A stretch of DNA of 31,036 nt from Ectocarpus siliculosus (GCA_000310025.1 FN648849.1:1-31036); one strand, 5' to 3'. Numbered from the stretch's first letter, positions 20,033-27,887 are shown. Program-made: numbers and translations. Notes: generated by a model from the sequence alone, not told the origin.

Positions 20033-20446
20033 ATGCTGATACAACCTAAAAAGACTAAATATCGTAAATACTTTAAAACCCGAAAAATACCAAATAATTC
20101 GACAAAAACACATAAATTAAAAACTTTAAATTGTTTTGCCCTAATCGCTACAGAGTCTGGATTTTTAAATGGCAAACAACTAGAAGCAGCACGTCAAAAT
20201 ATTAGGCGTAAAGTTAAACGAGAGGGGAAACTTGAAATCTCTGTTTTCCCTGATATTGCTGCTAGCCAAAAAGCCTCTGCAGCCCGTATGGGTAAAGGTA
20301 AGGGTAAAGTAAACCATTGGATTGCTGCTTTATCCGCGGGTAAAACTATATTTTTATTATACGGTGTAGAAGCTGAACAAGGTATTCCAGCTTTACAATC
20401 AGGTGCAAATAAGCTTCCAGTGAAATCAAAAATTTATCAACTTTAA
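20033..20446 (+). CDS. rpl16: Large ribosomal subunit protein uL16m
   Basis: The 137-residue L16 protein, part of the A-site region and central protuberance, starts with M-L-I-Q-P-K-K-T-K-Y-R-K. Further signatures are F-G-type basic N-terminal segments, E-A-A-R-Q-N-I-R-R-K-V-K-R, R-M-G-K-G-K-G-K-V-N-H-W and A-L-Q-S-G-A-N-K-L-P-V-K. The stop shares one base with the next ORF start (TAATG). Confidence 0.96.
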   Translation: MLIQPKKTKYRKYFKTRKIPNNSTKTHKLKTLNCFALIATESGFLNGKQLEAARQNIRRKVKREGKLEISVFPDIAASQKASAARMGKGKGKVNHWIAALSAGKTIFLLYGVEAEQGIPALQSGANKLPVKSKIYQL

Positions 20447-20832
20447 TGTTTACACCAAGAAAACGACATTTACGTAAAAAAAGATTTTTTTTGTCTAAAC
20501 AAAAAACTTTTGCTCTTTTTAATGCCAGTAATTTAAAAACATCAAAGATCACAGAAATACGATTATTTTTAAAAAACGCAAAATTATATTTTATACCCTT
20601 ATATTTAAACCCTCCTAAACTTGGTTTAGGATATCCTCTTATTATAATAATTTATAATGAACTCAAGGACATGCAAAAAAATATACCAATAATAGCATCA
20701 AAAGTAGACTGTATAGGTGTATCTATAGAAAAAAAATGGTACCCTATAAAAAATTTTGAAAACACTAATTTAAAAAATTTAGACAAAAAGATTTTAAGTC
20801 TTTTTTTATTACAAATAAAGAAAATAAAATAA
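20446..20832 (+). CDS. Unidentified 128-residue ORF after rpl16
   Basis: An ATG-initiated ORF overlaps the rpl16 stop by one base (TAATG), so it is positioned as a translated member of the ribosomal-protein cluster. The product is very basic, especially the N-terminus (M-F-T-P-R-K-R-H-L-R-K-K-R), with a hydrophobic central I-I-I-I-Y stretch. I do not recognise a family. In the bacterial order, L29 and S17 would follow L16, but no signature of either is visible. An ORF of about 129-130 codons is reported from brown-algal mitochondria, which this may match. A rapidly evolving ribosomal protein is a plausible inference. Confidence 0.65.
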   Translation: MFTPRKRHLRKKRFFLSKQKTFALFNASNLKTSKITEIRLFLKNAKLYFIPLYLNPPKLGLGYPLIIIIYNELKDMQKNIPIIASKVDCIGVSIEKKWYPIKNFENTNLKNLDKKILSLFLLQIKKIK

Positions 20833-20843
20833 AACCTAAAAAA

Positions 20844-20916
20844 AGCGAAAAAAGGGATTTGAACCCTCAGCTTTAAGCTTGGCAAGCTTACACTCTACCA
20901 ATTGAGTTACTTCCGC
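20844..20916 (-). tRNA. trnG: tRNA-Gly (GCC)
   Basis: The 73-nt cloverleaf has anticodon stem TAAGC/GCTTA with loop TTGCCAA (anticodon GCC). It lies at the convergent junction with the plus-strand ribosomal cluster, 11 nt from the end of the 128-residue ORF. Confidence 0.93.
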
Positions 20917-20921
20917 TTTTC

Positions 20922-21461
20922 CTACTTTTCATTAGGAATAAAACAAAGTTGTAAACTCTTTCCAAGAGCTACGACCTCATCTTTTGTTTTTGTTGTAAAA
21001 TGAAATTGACATTGAAGAGAACCTAAATCTTCAAAATAAGGAAATAAAGGTACCAATTCCTGAAAAGTAAAAATATCTTTTAAAAGAAAACAATATAGAT
21101 TTTTATGCGCTGGGGGCCGTAAGCCTTCAAACTGTTTTATACGAGGTAATACATCAAATAAAAGTTTATATAAAAAAGCATACATGTTTGACCCCCGGAG
21201 AGTAATTTTGCCTCCTACACTTTCCTTAGACCCAATATTTTTTTTATGAGTTGGTCTTTGTTGAGTAAAATAAGGCATTTGACCCGTAATAATTTTTAAA
21301 GCTGCAAGAGACCCAATAACGTAATTTTCGTTAACACTATCTCCCCCAAGGCATAAACTAATTTTTTTTTGTACAGGCAATAAAGATGCTGTTGAAAGAT
21401 TTTCGCTAAGAATTAAATCTTTTTGAACTACGTCATAATAATGTTTTTGAAAAGAATGCAT
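20922..21461 (-). CDS. rpl5: Large ribosomal subunit protein uL5m
   Basis: The 179-residue protein matches L5, which binds 5S rRNA and contacts P-site tRNA. The signature G-Q-M-P-Y-F-T-Q-Q-R, the segment K-E-S-V-G-G-K-I-T-L-R-G-S-N-M-Y-A-F-L and F-T-F-Q-E-L-V-P-L-F-P-Y-F-E are visible. Length is standard. Its presence is consistent with a mitochondrion that keeps a 5S rRNA. It is paired with rpl14, 8 nt upstream. Confidence 0.93.
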   Translation of the reverse strand: MHSFQKHYYDVVQKDLILSENLSTASLLPVQKKISLCLGGDSVNENYVIGSLAALKIITGQMPYFTQQRPTHKKNIGSKESVGGKITLRGSNMYAFLYKLLFDVLPRIKQFEGLRPPAHKNLYCFLLKDIFTFQELVPLFPYFEDLGSLQCQFHFTTKTKDEVVALGKSLQLCFIPNEK

Positions 21462-21469
21462 AAAAATTG

Positions 21470-21856
21470 TTAAATTATTCTTTTAGCCATTGCGGCCAAT
21501 TTTGCCCATTTTAAACCTCTTAATCGTGACGGAAGAACTGCCGATATTCTAGTACCAAGAGGCTTTAATTGTGGTGTTACGAGAACTACAGAATTGGAAC
21601 TAAAACTTTGTCCTACCCCACTTTTATTACGATAAAGTTTACGTGTTTGAACAATTACCCCATGGTGAACTTCTGATTTGTTCATTTTTAACCTTACTCG
21701 CCTCCCATAACGTGGCCTTAAAGTTTGAACCGCAACAAGAACGATATCTCCAACCCTAGCAGACATTCTCCCACCTTTTTTTTTTACTTTAATACATTTC
21801 ACTAATTTAGCTCCTGAATTGTCTACAACTTTAAGAAGAGTTTGAGTTCGAATCAT
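21470..21856 (-). CDS. rpl14: Large ribosomal subunit protein uL14m
   Basis: The 128-residue L14 protein starts M-I-R-T-Q-T and continues L-L-K-V-V-D-N-S-G-A-K, the family hallmark. Further blocks are V-G-D-I-V-L-V-A-V-Q and S-N-S-V-V-L-V. I chose ATG at 21856; an upstream in-frame start would enter trnL. Most L14 proteins end shortly after the P-L-G-T-R-I-x-x-V segment, and here the last residues (L-R-G-L-K-W-A-K-L-A-A-M-A) fit the usual end. Confidence 0.95.
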   Translation of the reverse strand: MIRTQTLLKVVDNSGAKLVKCIKVKKKGGRMSARVGDIVLVAVQTLRPRYGRRVRLKMNKSEVHHGVIVQTRKLYRNKSGVGQSFSSNSVVLVTPQLKPLGTRISAVLPSRLRGLKWAKLAAMAKRII

Positions 21857-21862
21857 ACTTAA

Positions 21863-21944
21863 TACTTCCAGCCGGAGTCGAACCAGCACGTCAAAAGACA
21901 AAAGATTTTGAATCTGCCGTGTCTACCACTTCCACCATAGAAGC
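21863..21944 (-). tRNA. trnL: tRNA-Leu (CAA)
   Basis: The 82-nt class II tRNA has acceptor GCTTCTA/TGGAAGT, a loop TTCAAAA (anticodon CAA) and a long variable arm. It sits between nad4L and rpl14, 6 nt from the rpl14 start. Confidence 0.92.
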
Positions 21945-21948
21945 CTTT

Positions 21949-22251
21949 TTAAGATTTTAATAAAGATGCTTGATCAATACGAATACTTCCCCGAACACGA
22001 AAATAAACTAAAATAATTGCTAAACCTACCGAAGACTCACAAGCTGCAATAACTAAAATAAAAATAGCAAATATTTGCCCCGTAAGGTCCCCTAAGCAAG
22101 CAGAAAAAATAATAAAATTTAAACTCACTGAAAGAAGAGCAAGCTCTAAAGACATAAGAACAACAACAATATTTGTTCTATTTAAAATAACTCCTCCCAC
22201 ACCGATAACAAATAATAAAGTCGATACAAAAAAGAAATGAATAAAGTCCAT
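21949..22251 (-). CDS. nad4L: NADH dehydrogenase subunit 4L (complex I)
   Basis: The 100-residue, three-helix subunit (NuoK) shows the typical L-N-R-T-N-I-V-V-V-L-M-S-L-E-L-A-L-L-S-V motif with the conserved membrane glutamate, and a second helix-borne segment A-A-C-E-S-S-V-G-L-A-I. It contributes to proton transfer in the membrane arm. Start ATG at 22251; the stop lies 4 nt from trnL(CAA). Confidence 0.97.
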   Translation of the reverse strand: MDFIHFFFVSTLLFVIGVGGVILNRTNIVVVLMSLELALLSVSLNFIIFSACLGDLTGQIFAIFILVIAACESSVGLAIILVYFRVRGSIRIDQASLLKS

Positions 22252-22274
22252 ATTTAGTTTTAAATATTGTAAAT

Positions 22275-22778
22275 TTAATGACGAATAGCAAAATGAACTT
22301 TTCTTTTATTAGATATTGCTAATTTATTAACCTTATATCTTTTTGCTACAACCTTTCCCTTACTCTGGGATGCTTGAAGTAGTTCTTGACTTAAGCTTTC
22401 CCAAAGTGGTGAAAGAGAAAGCTGAGACCTCTCTCGACTTGTTTTTAAAATAGATCTCATCCCTAAATTTAGACCACAAGTAGGTGAGATGACCCGCGGC
22501 AAATAAACGTTAAACGATTGCTTATTGCGGCGCTTTTTTGGTTTTGGTTTTATGCGTACCGCAATATCTTGCTTAACCGCAATAATTCCTAAATAAAATA
22601 TATGAGTCGCTTGGCCAGGGTATACCTTATCCAAGACCTGAAGAGCTTTAAATAAAATTTTTTCAGCCTTAGATCTTTTACCATGTCGCATTAAAAGATT
22701 AATCATTTTTGTTATAAGAGGATCACTCTTAATTCTATTAAGATGCACAAAATTATTTTTATCTTCTTTAGCTAGCAT
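22275..22778 (-). CDS. rps7: Small ribosomal subunit protein uS7m
   Basis: The 167-residue protein matches S7, the primary binder of the 3' major domain of small-subunit rRNA. Signatures are [16 protein letters not shown], a basic beta-hairpin replaced by [11 protein letters not shown], and the closing [14 protein letters not shown]. Start ATG at 22778 overlaps the rps12 stop by 7 nt, preserving the bacterial str-operon order S12-S7. Confidence 0.95.
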   Translation of the reverse strand: MLAKEDKNNFVHLNRIKSDPLITKMINLLMRHGKRSKAEKILFKALQVLDKVYPGQATHIFYLGIIAVKQDIAVRIKPKPKKRRNKQSFNVYLPRVISPTCGLNLGMRSILKTSRERSQLSLSPLWESLSQELLQASQSKGKVVAKRYKVNKLAISNKRKVHFAIRH

Positions 22779-23158
22779 CCTTTATCAAGTTTTTTTGTCC
22801 CATACTTGGAGCGAGAAGTTTTACGCCCAGGCAAACCTTCTAGGTCTAACTTATTACGAATTAAGCGATATTTAACACCTGGCAAATCAGGCACACGACC
22901 ACCTCGAACTAAAACTTGAGAATGTTCTTGCAACCTATGAACTTGACCAGGGATATAAGCAGTTAATCTTACTTTATTGGATAGACGTATCTTAACAACT
23001 TTACGACGAGCTGAATTAGGTTTTTTAGGAGAACAAACAAATACTTTTAGGCAGACTCCTCTTTTTTGAGGACAACCTCGAAGGCCTACACTTTTTGCTT
23101 TTGTTGCCTTTTTACCTTTACTCTTTTTAAACCATTGATTAATATTTGGCTTTGACAT
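22772..23158 (-). CDS. rps12: Small ribosomal subunit protein uS12m
   Basis: The 128-residue S12 acts in decoding accuracy. Signatures include [21 protein letters not shown], the V-K-I-R-L-S-N block and [14 protein letters not shown] chose ATG at 23158, which immediately follows the trnL(UAG) 3' end; an ATG at 23164 two codons upstream would overlap the tRNA. Confidence 0.97.
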   Translation of the reverse strand: MSKPNINQWFKKSKGKKATKAKSVGLRGCPQKRGVCLKVFVCSPKKPNSARRKVVKIRLSNKVRLTAYIPGQVHRLQEHSQVLVRGGRVPDLPGVKYRLIRNKLDLEGLPGRKTSRSKYGTKKLDKGC

Positions 23159-23240
23159 TACCAAGAAGGGGAGTTGAACCCCTATCCTATTAAGGACTGG
23201 AACCTAAACCCAGCGTGTATACCAATTCCACCACCTTGGC
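23159..23240 (-). tRNA. trnL: tRNA-Leu (UAG)
   Basis: The 82-nt class II tRNA has anticodon stem CTGGG/TCCAG around loop TTTAGGT (anticodon TAG) and acceptor GCCAAGG/TCTTGGT. Its 3' end touches the rps12 ATG, so tRNA excision would expose a nearly leaderless rps12. Confidence 0.92.
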
Positions 23241-23242
23241 CT

Positions 23243-23314
23243 CTGGAGTCGGAGGACTCGAACCTCCGATCCCCGTACCAAAAACGGGCGCCTTACCAAC
23301 TTGGCTAGACTCCA
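23243..23314 (-). tRNA. trnQ: tRNA-Gln (UUG)
   Basis: The 72-nt cloverleaf has acceptor TGGAGTC/GACTCCA, anticodon stem CCCGT/ACGGG and loop TTTTGGT (anticodon TTG). Confidence 0.94.
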
Positions 23315-23325
23315 CTTTTTTATAA

Positions 23326-23398
23326 TCGGTTCGGCAGGACTTGAACCTACATTGGTAGCTTCATGAGAACTATGTTTTACCAATTAAACTACGAACCG
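23326..23398 (-). tRNA. trnM: tRNA with CAU anticodon (elongator Met likely)
   Basis: The 73-nt cloverleaf has acceptor CGGTTCG/CGAACCG, anticodon stem TAGTT/AGCTA and loop CTCATGA (anticodon CAT). The first pair is C-G and the stem lacks the three G-C pairs of initiator tRNA, so it is probably elongator Met. A lysidine-type tRNA-Ile cannot be excluded. Confidence 0.85.
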
Positions 23399-23409
23399 TT
23401 AAATAATTA

Positions 23410-23538
23410 TTATTTATCCCCTTTTATTTTATAAGCCTTAATCTTTTGTTTAGTTGTTTTGACGAGCCGTGGGAAATCAGCAAAAAAAAGAAGACCTAAA
23501 AAAATTAAAAATAGGAATTGCAAAAAACTTACTCGCAT
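23410..23538 (-). CDS. tatA: TatA-like 42-residue protein
   Basis: An ATG at 23538 opens a 42-codon frame ending in TAA at 23412. The protein has one N-terminal membrane span (about residues 4-20, rich in Leu and Phe). It is followed by F-F-A-D-F-P-R-L-V-K and a Lys-rich amphipathic stretch to the end. This is the TatA layout: a short transmembrane helix, a hinge with a conserved F and P, and a basic amphipathic helix. TatA would multimerise around TatC to pass folded proteins. tatC lies 131 bp away on the opposite strand, with trnW between them. Known short brown-algal ORFs of about 41 codons fit. Identity is by pattern, not alignment. Confidence 0.72.
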   Translation of the reverse strand: MRVSFLQFLFLIFLGLLFFADFPRLVKTTKQKIKAYKIKGDK

Positions 23539-23576
23539 AATGACTAATTTTAAAAATTTAAATCTTTTTTAACCTA

Positions 23577-23650
23577 CAGAAAGAGAGGGACTCGAACCCC
23601 CAACCTTTGGCTTTGGAGACCAAAGTTCTACCAATTGAACTATCTTCCCT
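23577..23650 (-). tRNA. trnW: tRNA-Trp (CCA)
   Basis: The 74-nt cloverleaf has anticodon stem TTGGT/GCCAA with loop CTCCAAA (anticodon CCA). It reads UGG only, which agrees with TGA being used as stop in nad3 and rps8. The acceptor stem contains several G-T pairs and one mismatch. Confidence 0.9.
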
Positions 23651-23669
23651 AAGCTCATCTTTTTAATCA

Positions 23670-24434
23670 ATGAAAAGACTTCAATTATCTATATACTATA
23701 TACAAGAACTTAATTATCGTTTAGCTTACGCAGCTTTAGGTACAACATTAATTTTTTTTACAACATACACGTATAAACAAGGCTTAATTTTTTTATTATT
23801 ACCTAAAGGTTTATCTCATTTTGTAAGCGCAGGGCTTACTGAAATTTTTTTTACTTATATACAACTTTGTATTATTTTAAGTATAAGCTTCGGTATTTTT
23901 TTAATTGCCTCCCAAAGTTACGTATTCCTACGACCTGGCATGTACACATATGAGTCAAGCACTTTTTTAAAACTTATCATAAGTGCTTTTTGCTTTTACA
24001 CCTATATATATATATTAGTTTTTCCTGCACTGATTAAAGTATCATGGGAACTCTTTTTAACCTACTCACAAAATTTTACCCCAATAAATTTAACATTTGA
24101 ACCCAGATTAAATAATTATTTAGATCATATACAACAATTAAACAAAATATTAATTTTCAGTTTTCCTTGTTTACTTACTCTAAACTTATTTCAAAAATAT
24201 ACAAATAAACAATTGTGGGTAAAACATCGAGGTATAGCTTATATAATAGCTTTTTTCATTGCTGCATTTATAACCCCTCCTGATATAATAAGCCAGATAC
24301 TTGTAGGAGCCCCTTTAATTTTTTTTTTTGAGATTCAAATAATATTATGGGCTTTTTACAAAGAATATAAAAAACAACTACTAGTTAGGCAACCAATCAA
24401 ATCCCATAAGAATACCTTGAGAAATAAAGAATAA
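23670..24434 (+). CDS. tatC: Sec-independent translocase protein TatC
   Basis: The 254-residue multi-span protein is the TatC receptor of the twin-arginine translocase. Family-like residues are E-L-N-Y-R-L near the N-terminus, the segment [11 protein letters not shown] at about 90-100 (family F-x-x-P-G-L-x-x-x-E) and [12 protein letters not shown] in the last third. It belongs to the mitochondrial ymf16/tatC family. In mitochondria, Tat is thought to insert folded cargo such as the Rieske protein. It is one of few plus-strand genes. Its last 54 nt overlap the nad1 3' end on the opposite strand. Confidence 0.93.
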   Translation: MKRLQLSIYYIQELNYRLAYAALGTTLIFFTTYTYKQGLIFLLLPKGLSHFVSAGLTEIFFTYIQLCIILSISFGIFLIASQSYVFLRPGMYTYESSTFLKLIISAFCFYTYIYILVFPALIKVSWELFLTYSQNFTPINLTFEPRLNNYLDHIQQLNKILIFSFPCLLTLNLFQKYTNKQLWVKHRGIAYIIAFFIAAFITPPDIISQILVGAPLIFFFEIQIILWAFYKEYKKQLLVRQPIKSHKNTLRNKE

Positions 24435-25361
24435 AGCTAAGGCTAGCGGTAAAAAACACTTCCAACCTAACTTCATTAATTGATCATAACGATAACGAGG
24501 TAAAATCGCGCGCATCACAATAAATAAAATGACAAAAAAAGAGATTTTTAAGCCAAACCAAATTCCATCTGGTAGGATACCAATACCGAAAGGAGATAAC
24601 CAGCCACCTAAAAAACAAATAGATGTTAAAGCCCCCATAACTAACATGTTAGCATACTCCCCTAAAAAAAATAAAGCAAAACCCATTGCTGAATACTCAA
24701 CATTATAACCCGAGACTAATTCAGCTTCAGCCTCTGGCAAATCAAAAGGATGACGATTTGTCTCTGCCAGACAACCTATAAAAAACATTATGCTTACTGG
24801 TAAAAGAGGAAACACAAGCCAAATATCTAGTTGAGCAATAACTATTTCAGTTAAATTTAGAGTACCCACACACAAACAAACGTTAATTAAACTAATACCC
24901 ATTGAAATCTCGTAAGAAACCATTTGAGCAGCAGATCGCAAAGCCCCTAAAAACGCATACTTAGAGTTACTAGACCAACCTGAGATTAAAACACCATAAA
25001 CACCTAGAGAAGATACTGCTAAAAAATATAAACCTCCCAGCTGAGTATCAGCAATAACATTACCAAAGCTAAAAGGAATAACTGCCCAACTAATCAGGCT
25101 TAAAATAAAAGTACAAAGAGGAGCAAGTACAAAGAGAACAATATTTGCATTAGTAGGCAAAACAGTTTCTTTTACAAAAAGTTTAAGACCATCAGCTAAA
25201 GGCTGAAGTAAACCCATATAACCAATAACGTTAGGACCTCTTCGTCTTTGAATACCTGCCATAATTTTTCGTTCCGCTAAAGTAAAATAGGCAACAGCAA
25301 TTAAAAGAGGAATCACAAGATCAATAATATTTAAAAGAATAGTTAGAAAAGTTAGCCACAT
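24381..25361 (-). CDS. nad1: NADH dehydrogenase subunit 1 (complex I)
   Basis: The 326-residue ND1 (NuoH) forms the quinone chamber entrance at the junction of the two complex I arms. Hallmarks are [54 protein letters not shown] and [13 protein letters not shown]. Start ATG at 25361; TAG stop. The 3' end is overlapped by tatC in opposite orientation. Confidence 0.98.
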   Translation of the reverse strand: MWLTFLTILLNIIDLVIPLLIAVAYFTLAERKIMAGIQRRRGPNVIGYMGLLQPLADGLKLFVKETVLPTNANIVLFVLAPLCTFILSLISWAVIPFSFGNVIADTQLGGLYFLAVSSLGVYGVLISGWSSNSKYAFLGALRSAAQMVSYEISMGISLINVCLCVGTLNLTEIVIAQLDIWLVFPLLPVSIMFFIGCLAETNRHPFDLPEAEAELVSGYNVEYSAMGFALFFLGEYANMLVMGALTSICFLGGWLSPFGIGILPDGIWFGLKISFFVILFIVMRAILPRYRYDQLMKLGWKCFLPLALALFFISQGILMGFDWLPN

Positions 25362-25393
25362 ACTAGTTTTAAAATTTAAAATAACACACTACA

Positions 25394-26191
25394 TTATAAA
25401 TACCCATATTTAGATACCCAAAGTGCTTCATCTATGTTAGCTCTAAAAGGAAATAAAGCAAAAGCACACGCATCAGAAGAAAGTATAAAACTTAAATTAG
25501 AATAATCTGTTTGAATCCATTTCGGAGTAGGCTGAAGATGAAGCTCTAATTTATAACGATGAGATAAACGCCACCGCTCTAAACGTACATGAGGGGATCT
25601 AAAACGTTTATAGCGAGCTACAAGTCGAGCTCTAATAGCAGCTCGCTGCGTCGGACAAAATTCTACAAAATCTCCCTTTTGTAACACAAACCCCCCGTGT
25701 CCTATTTTTTTTCCATTGACTAAAACTTTATTATGCAGAATGGCTTGACGGCTATAATAAATTGAATGAAAAAAACCTAATCGATACAAACACATATCTA
25801 AACGGCCTTCAAGCGAGCTTAATAATTTTAAAGAAGAATCTTTTGATTTGAAACCAGACTGACAAAAGCCTTTAAAAGCTTTATGACCTAAATCACCATA
25901 AAAACGTTTAAGACATAACAATAGCGATAAAGTGTTACGATAACCTATACGATTATACTTAAAAACTTGATTTGGTCTTGTACGTGGCTTAAGGAATCTA
26001 TAATCATGACATATAGGATGACGATATCTATTAATATTTATAAGAGGACGATGGCGACGTTTTTGACTTCGTAAAATAGCTATTATACTATCCCATTTAG
26101 GACGAAGAAAAGTTTTTTCTTTTGATAAAAGATCTCCCCAAATATTTGTTCTAGACCATAAACAAGATTTATATCTATTTTTAAGCCTCAT
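25394..26191 (-). CDS. rps4: Small ribosomal subunit protein uS4m
   Basis: The 265-residue protein carries the S4 RNA-binding domain at about residues 128-178 (L-E-G-R-L-D-M-C-L-Y-R-L-G-F, then R-Q-A-I-L-H-N-K-V-L-V-N-G-K-K-I). The N-terminus is Arg-rich and diverged, and the C-terminus extends beyond the domain. S4 is a primary assembly protein of the small subunit. Start ATG at 26191 overlaps the rps2 end by 11 nt; the order rps8-rpl6-rps2-rps4 is typical of brown-algal mtDNA. Confidence 0.93.
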   Translation of the reverse strand: MRLKNRYKSCLWSRTNIWGDLLSKEKTFLRPKWDSIIAILRSQKRRHRPLININRYRHPICHDYRFLKPRTRPNQVFKYNRIGYRNTLSLLLCLKRFYGDLGHKAFKGFCQSGFKSKDSSLKLLSSLEGRLDMCLYRLGFFHSIYYSRQAILHNKVLVNGKKIGHGGFVLQKGDFVEFCPTQRAAIRARLVARYKRFRSPHVRLERWRLSHRYKLELHLQPTPKWIQTDYSNLSFILSSDACAFALFPFRANIDEALWVSKYGYL

Positions 26192-26798
26192 CTTTATTAA
26201 AATTCTTAGACCCTACCCGTGGACCTTTACCTAAAAGACTTATGATTTGATTTTTTTTTTTAGACCCTTTTGACATTCGTTTACCTTGAACACAACTTGT
26301 ATATACAGTACCAAAAAACCAATCAGATAAAAAAGGAGATTCAATATTTAAATTAAAAGGATACGATATTCTACTCATAGTAGAACTTCCAACACCCACA
26401 AGTAATAAACATTTTCTATGAGCCTCCACTAAATTTTCTTTTTCTACGCTTGTTAAAAGTACTAAATCTGCATCTTTTGACTTTGTTATAGAACCTCTTT
26501 CCCATTTTAGAAAATTTATGTTAGAATCTTGTCCAAAACGAGATTGCATTGAAACATCATCACCGATAAAAAGGATTTTACCCTCACTGGATATTATATT
26601 TTTTAAGACTTCTATCGTTGCACGAATACCATATAAACTTTTTTCAAGATCATAAAAAGAATAAATATTTCGTTTACCTAAAAGAAAAGGGTGCAAAGTT
26701 TTTGAAATTTGAGAATACTCATTCCGTGGGAAAGGAACTAAATAACCAGAAGAGCCAATAAAAAGAGAAAAAAGACGTGAATGCTTTTTATTGAACAT
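26181..26798 (-). CDS. rps2: Small ribosomal subunit protein uS2m
   Basis: The 205-residue protein matches S2 of the small-subunit head/body junction. Visible parts are F-L-L-G-K-R-N-I-Y-S-F-Y-D-L-E-K (family G-x-R-N-x-x-I-x-D-L), G-K-I-L-F-I-G-D-D and the late P-F-N-L-N-I-E-S-P-F-L-S-D-W-F-F (family I-P-x-N-D). Start ATG at 26798 shares a base with the rpl6 stop (TAATG). Divergence from bacterial S2 is high but the position in the cluster supports the call. Confidence 0.85.
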   Translation of the reverse strand: MFNKKHSRLFSLFIGSSGYLVPFPRNEYSQISKTLHPFLLGKRNIYSFYDLEKSLYGIRATIEVLKNIISSEGKILFIGDDVSMQSRFGQDSNINFLKWERGSITKSKDADLVLLTSVEKENLVEAHRKCLLLVGVGSSTMSRISYPFNLNIESPFLSDWFFGTVYTSCVQGKRMSKGSKKKNQIISLLGKGPRVGSKNFNKDEA

Positions 26799-27289
26799 TA
26801 AGTTTTTTTACCTTCTTTGCATACTATTATTTCATCTGCATAAAGAACCCCAGCTCCTTTATAAGAGTCTGGGAATCGGTAGCTTCTTATACTACTTGCA
26901 AAATTTTGTAATGTACCATAATTAGCAGAAATTAAAGAAAAAGTTTTTTTATTAAACCTAATTGAAATATCTTTAGGAATATCTAATATAACAGGTTTAC
27001 TATAACCTAAAGAAAAAATGAGTTTTTCTTCTTCTTTTCTTACCCGGTAACCAATACCTTTAAGACTTAATTCTATGGTATAGCCCAAAACTACACCTTG
27101 AACTGCTTGCCTAAAAATAGAACTATAGTAAGGTGTTAAGTAAGGTAAAAAAATGACCATATCACCCTTGCGATGAAGATTACTAACAGAATCAAAGACG
27201 ACTCTTCCTTTATTACCTGATACATAAACTTTACCATTATTACTTGAACACTTAACTCCTATTGGTAATCTAAATACTGGAGTTGTCAT
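26798..27289 (-). CDS. rpl6: Large ribosomal subunit protein uL6m
   Basis: The 163-residue protein matches L6, near the factor-binding site of the large subunit. The C-terminal repeat is clear (Y-R-F-P-D-S-Y-K-G-A-G-V-L-Y-A-D-E-I; family P-E-P-Y-K-G-K-G-I-R-Y), as is L-K-G-I-G-Y-R-V. It follows rps8 with a 4-nt ATGA overlap, an order retained from the bacterial spc operon (S8-L6). Confidence 0.93.
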   Translation of the reverse strand: MTTPVFRLPIGVKCSSNNGKVYVSGNKGRVVFDSVSNLHRKGDMVIFLPYLTPYYSSIFRQAVQGVVLGYTIELSLKGIGYRVRKEEEKLIFSLGYSKPVILDIPKDISIRFNKKTFSLISANYGTLQNFASSIRSYRFPDSYKGAGVLYADEIIVCKEGKKT

Positions 27290-27657
27290 CCAACGTATGC
27301 TAAAATTTCACCTCCTTCTCCCTTGCTTATAGCTTTTTCTGATGTCATAATACCTTTAGTTGTTGAGACTATCAATGTACCAAAATTATCCGATACCCGA
27401 GAAAGATCTAATAACGAAAGATAAAGACGATCGCACGGCTTGGAAAGAATAACTAACCGAGTACATATTGGAGAACCATCATGGTACCTTAAAAAAATAG
27501 TAAGAATACCCTTATCTGTTTTTTTATAGCCACGTATTAAATTTTCTTTCCAAAGGATATCTAAAAATTTAGTACAAAAGCCAACTTCTTTAAAAGAAAC
27601 TCCAAAATGATATACCATATATCCATTGCGTAATTTATTAATTATCTTTGCAAGCAT
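27286..27657 (-). CDS. rps8: Small ribosomal subunit protein uS8m
   Basis: The 123-residue S8 binds the central domain of small-subunit rRNA. It shows an N-terminal I-I-N-K-L-R-N-G-Y and the C-terminal signature V-S-T-T-K-G-I-M-T-S-E-K-A-I-S-K-G-E-G-G-E-I-L-A-Y (family S-T-x-x-G-x-M-x-x-x-x-A). It stops with TGA overlapping the rpl6 ATG. Start ATG at 27657 is 7 nt from the trnF 3' end. Confidence 0.95.
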   Translation of the reverse strand: MLAKIINKLRNGYMVYHFGVSFKEVGFCTKFLDILWKENLIRGYKKTDKGILTIFLRYHDGSPICTRLVILSKPCDRLYLSLLDLSRVSDNFGTLIVSTTKGIMTSEKAISKGEGGEILAYVG

Positions 27658-27663
27658 TTCTTT

Positions 27664-27736
27664 TGTTTGAGATCGGGCTTGAACCGACGACCTAAGGATT
27701 TTCAGTCCTTCACTCTACCAACTGAGCTACCCAAAC
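27664..27736 (-). tRNA. trnF: tRNA-Phe (GAA)
   Basis: The 73-nt cloverleaf has acceptor GTTTGGG/CTCAAAC and loop CTGAAAA (anticodon GAA). It is the last member of a six-tRNA block upstream of rps8. Confidence 0.95.
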
Positions 27737-27741
27737 TATCT

Positions 27742-27814
27742 CTCTTCAAGTCGGACTTGAACCAACGACTTTATGGTTAACAGCCACATGCTCTACCAAC
27801 TGAGCTATTGAAGA
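27742..27814 (-). tRNA. trnN: tRNA-Asn (GUU)
   Basis: The 73-nt cloverleaf has acceptor TCTTCAA/TTGAAGA and anticodon stem TGTGG/CCATA with loop CTGTTAA (anticodon GTT). Confidence 0.94.
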
Positions 27815-27887
27815 AGGCTTGAGAGGGATTTGAACCCTCATTTTTGGGTTTGCAACCCAATGCATTAAACCATTATACTATCTAGCC
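27815..27887 (-). tRNA. trnC: tRNA-Cys (GCA)
   Basis: The 73-nt cloverleaf has anticodon stem TTGGG/CCCAA, loop TTGCAAA (anticodon GCA) and acceptor GGCTAGA/TCAAGCC with one A-A mismatch. It directly abuts trnN with no spacer. Confidence 0.93.

Noticed and set aside
19885-20885. Minus-strand open frames opposite rps3, rpl16 and the following ORF
   Set aside because: They only mirror the plus-strand coding genes and have no family features.
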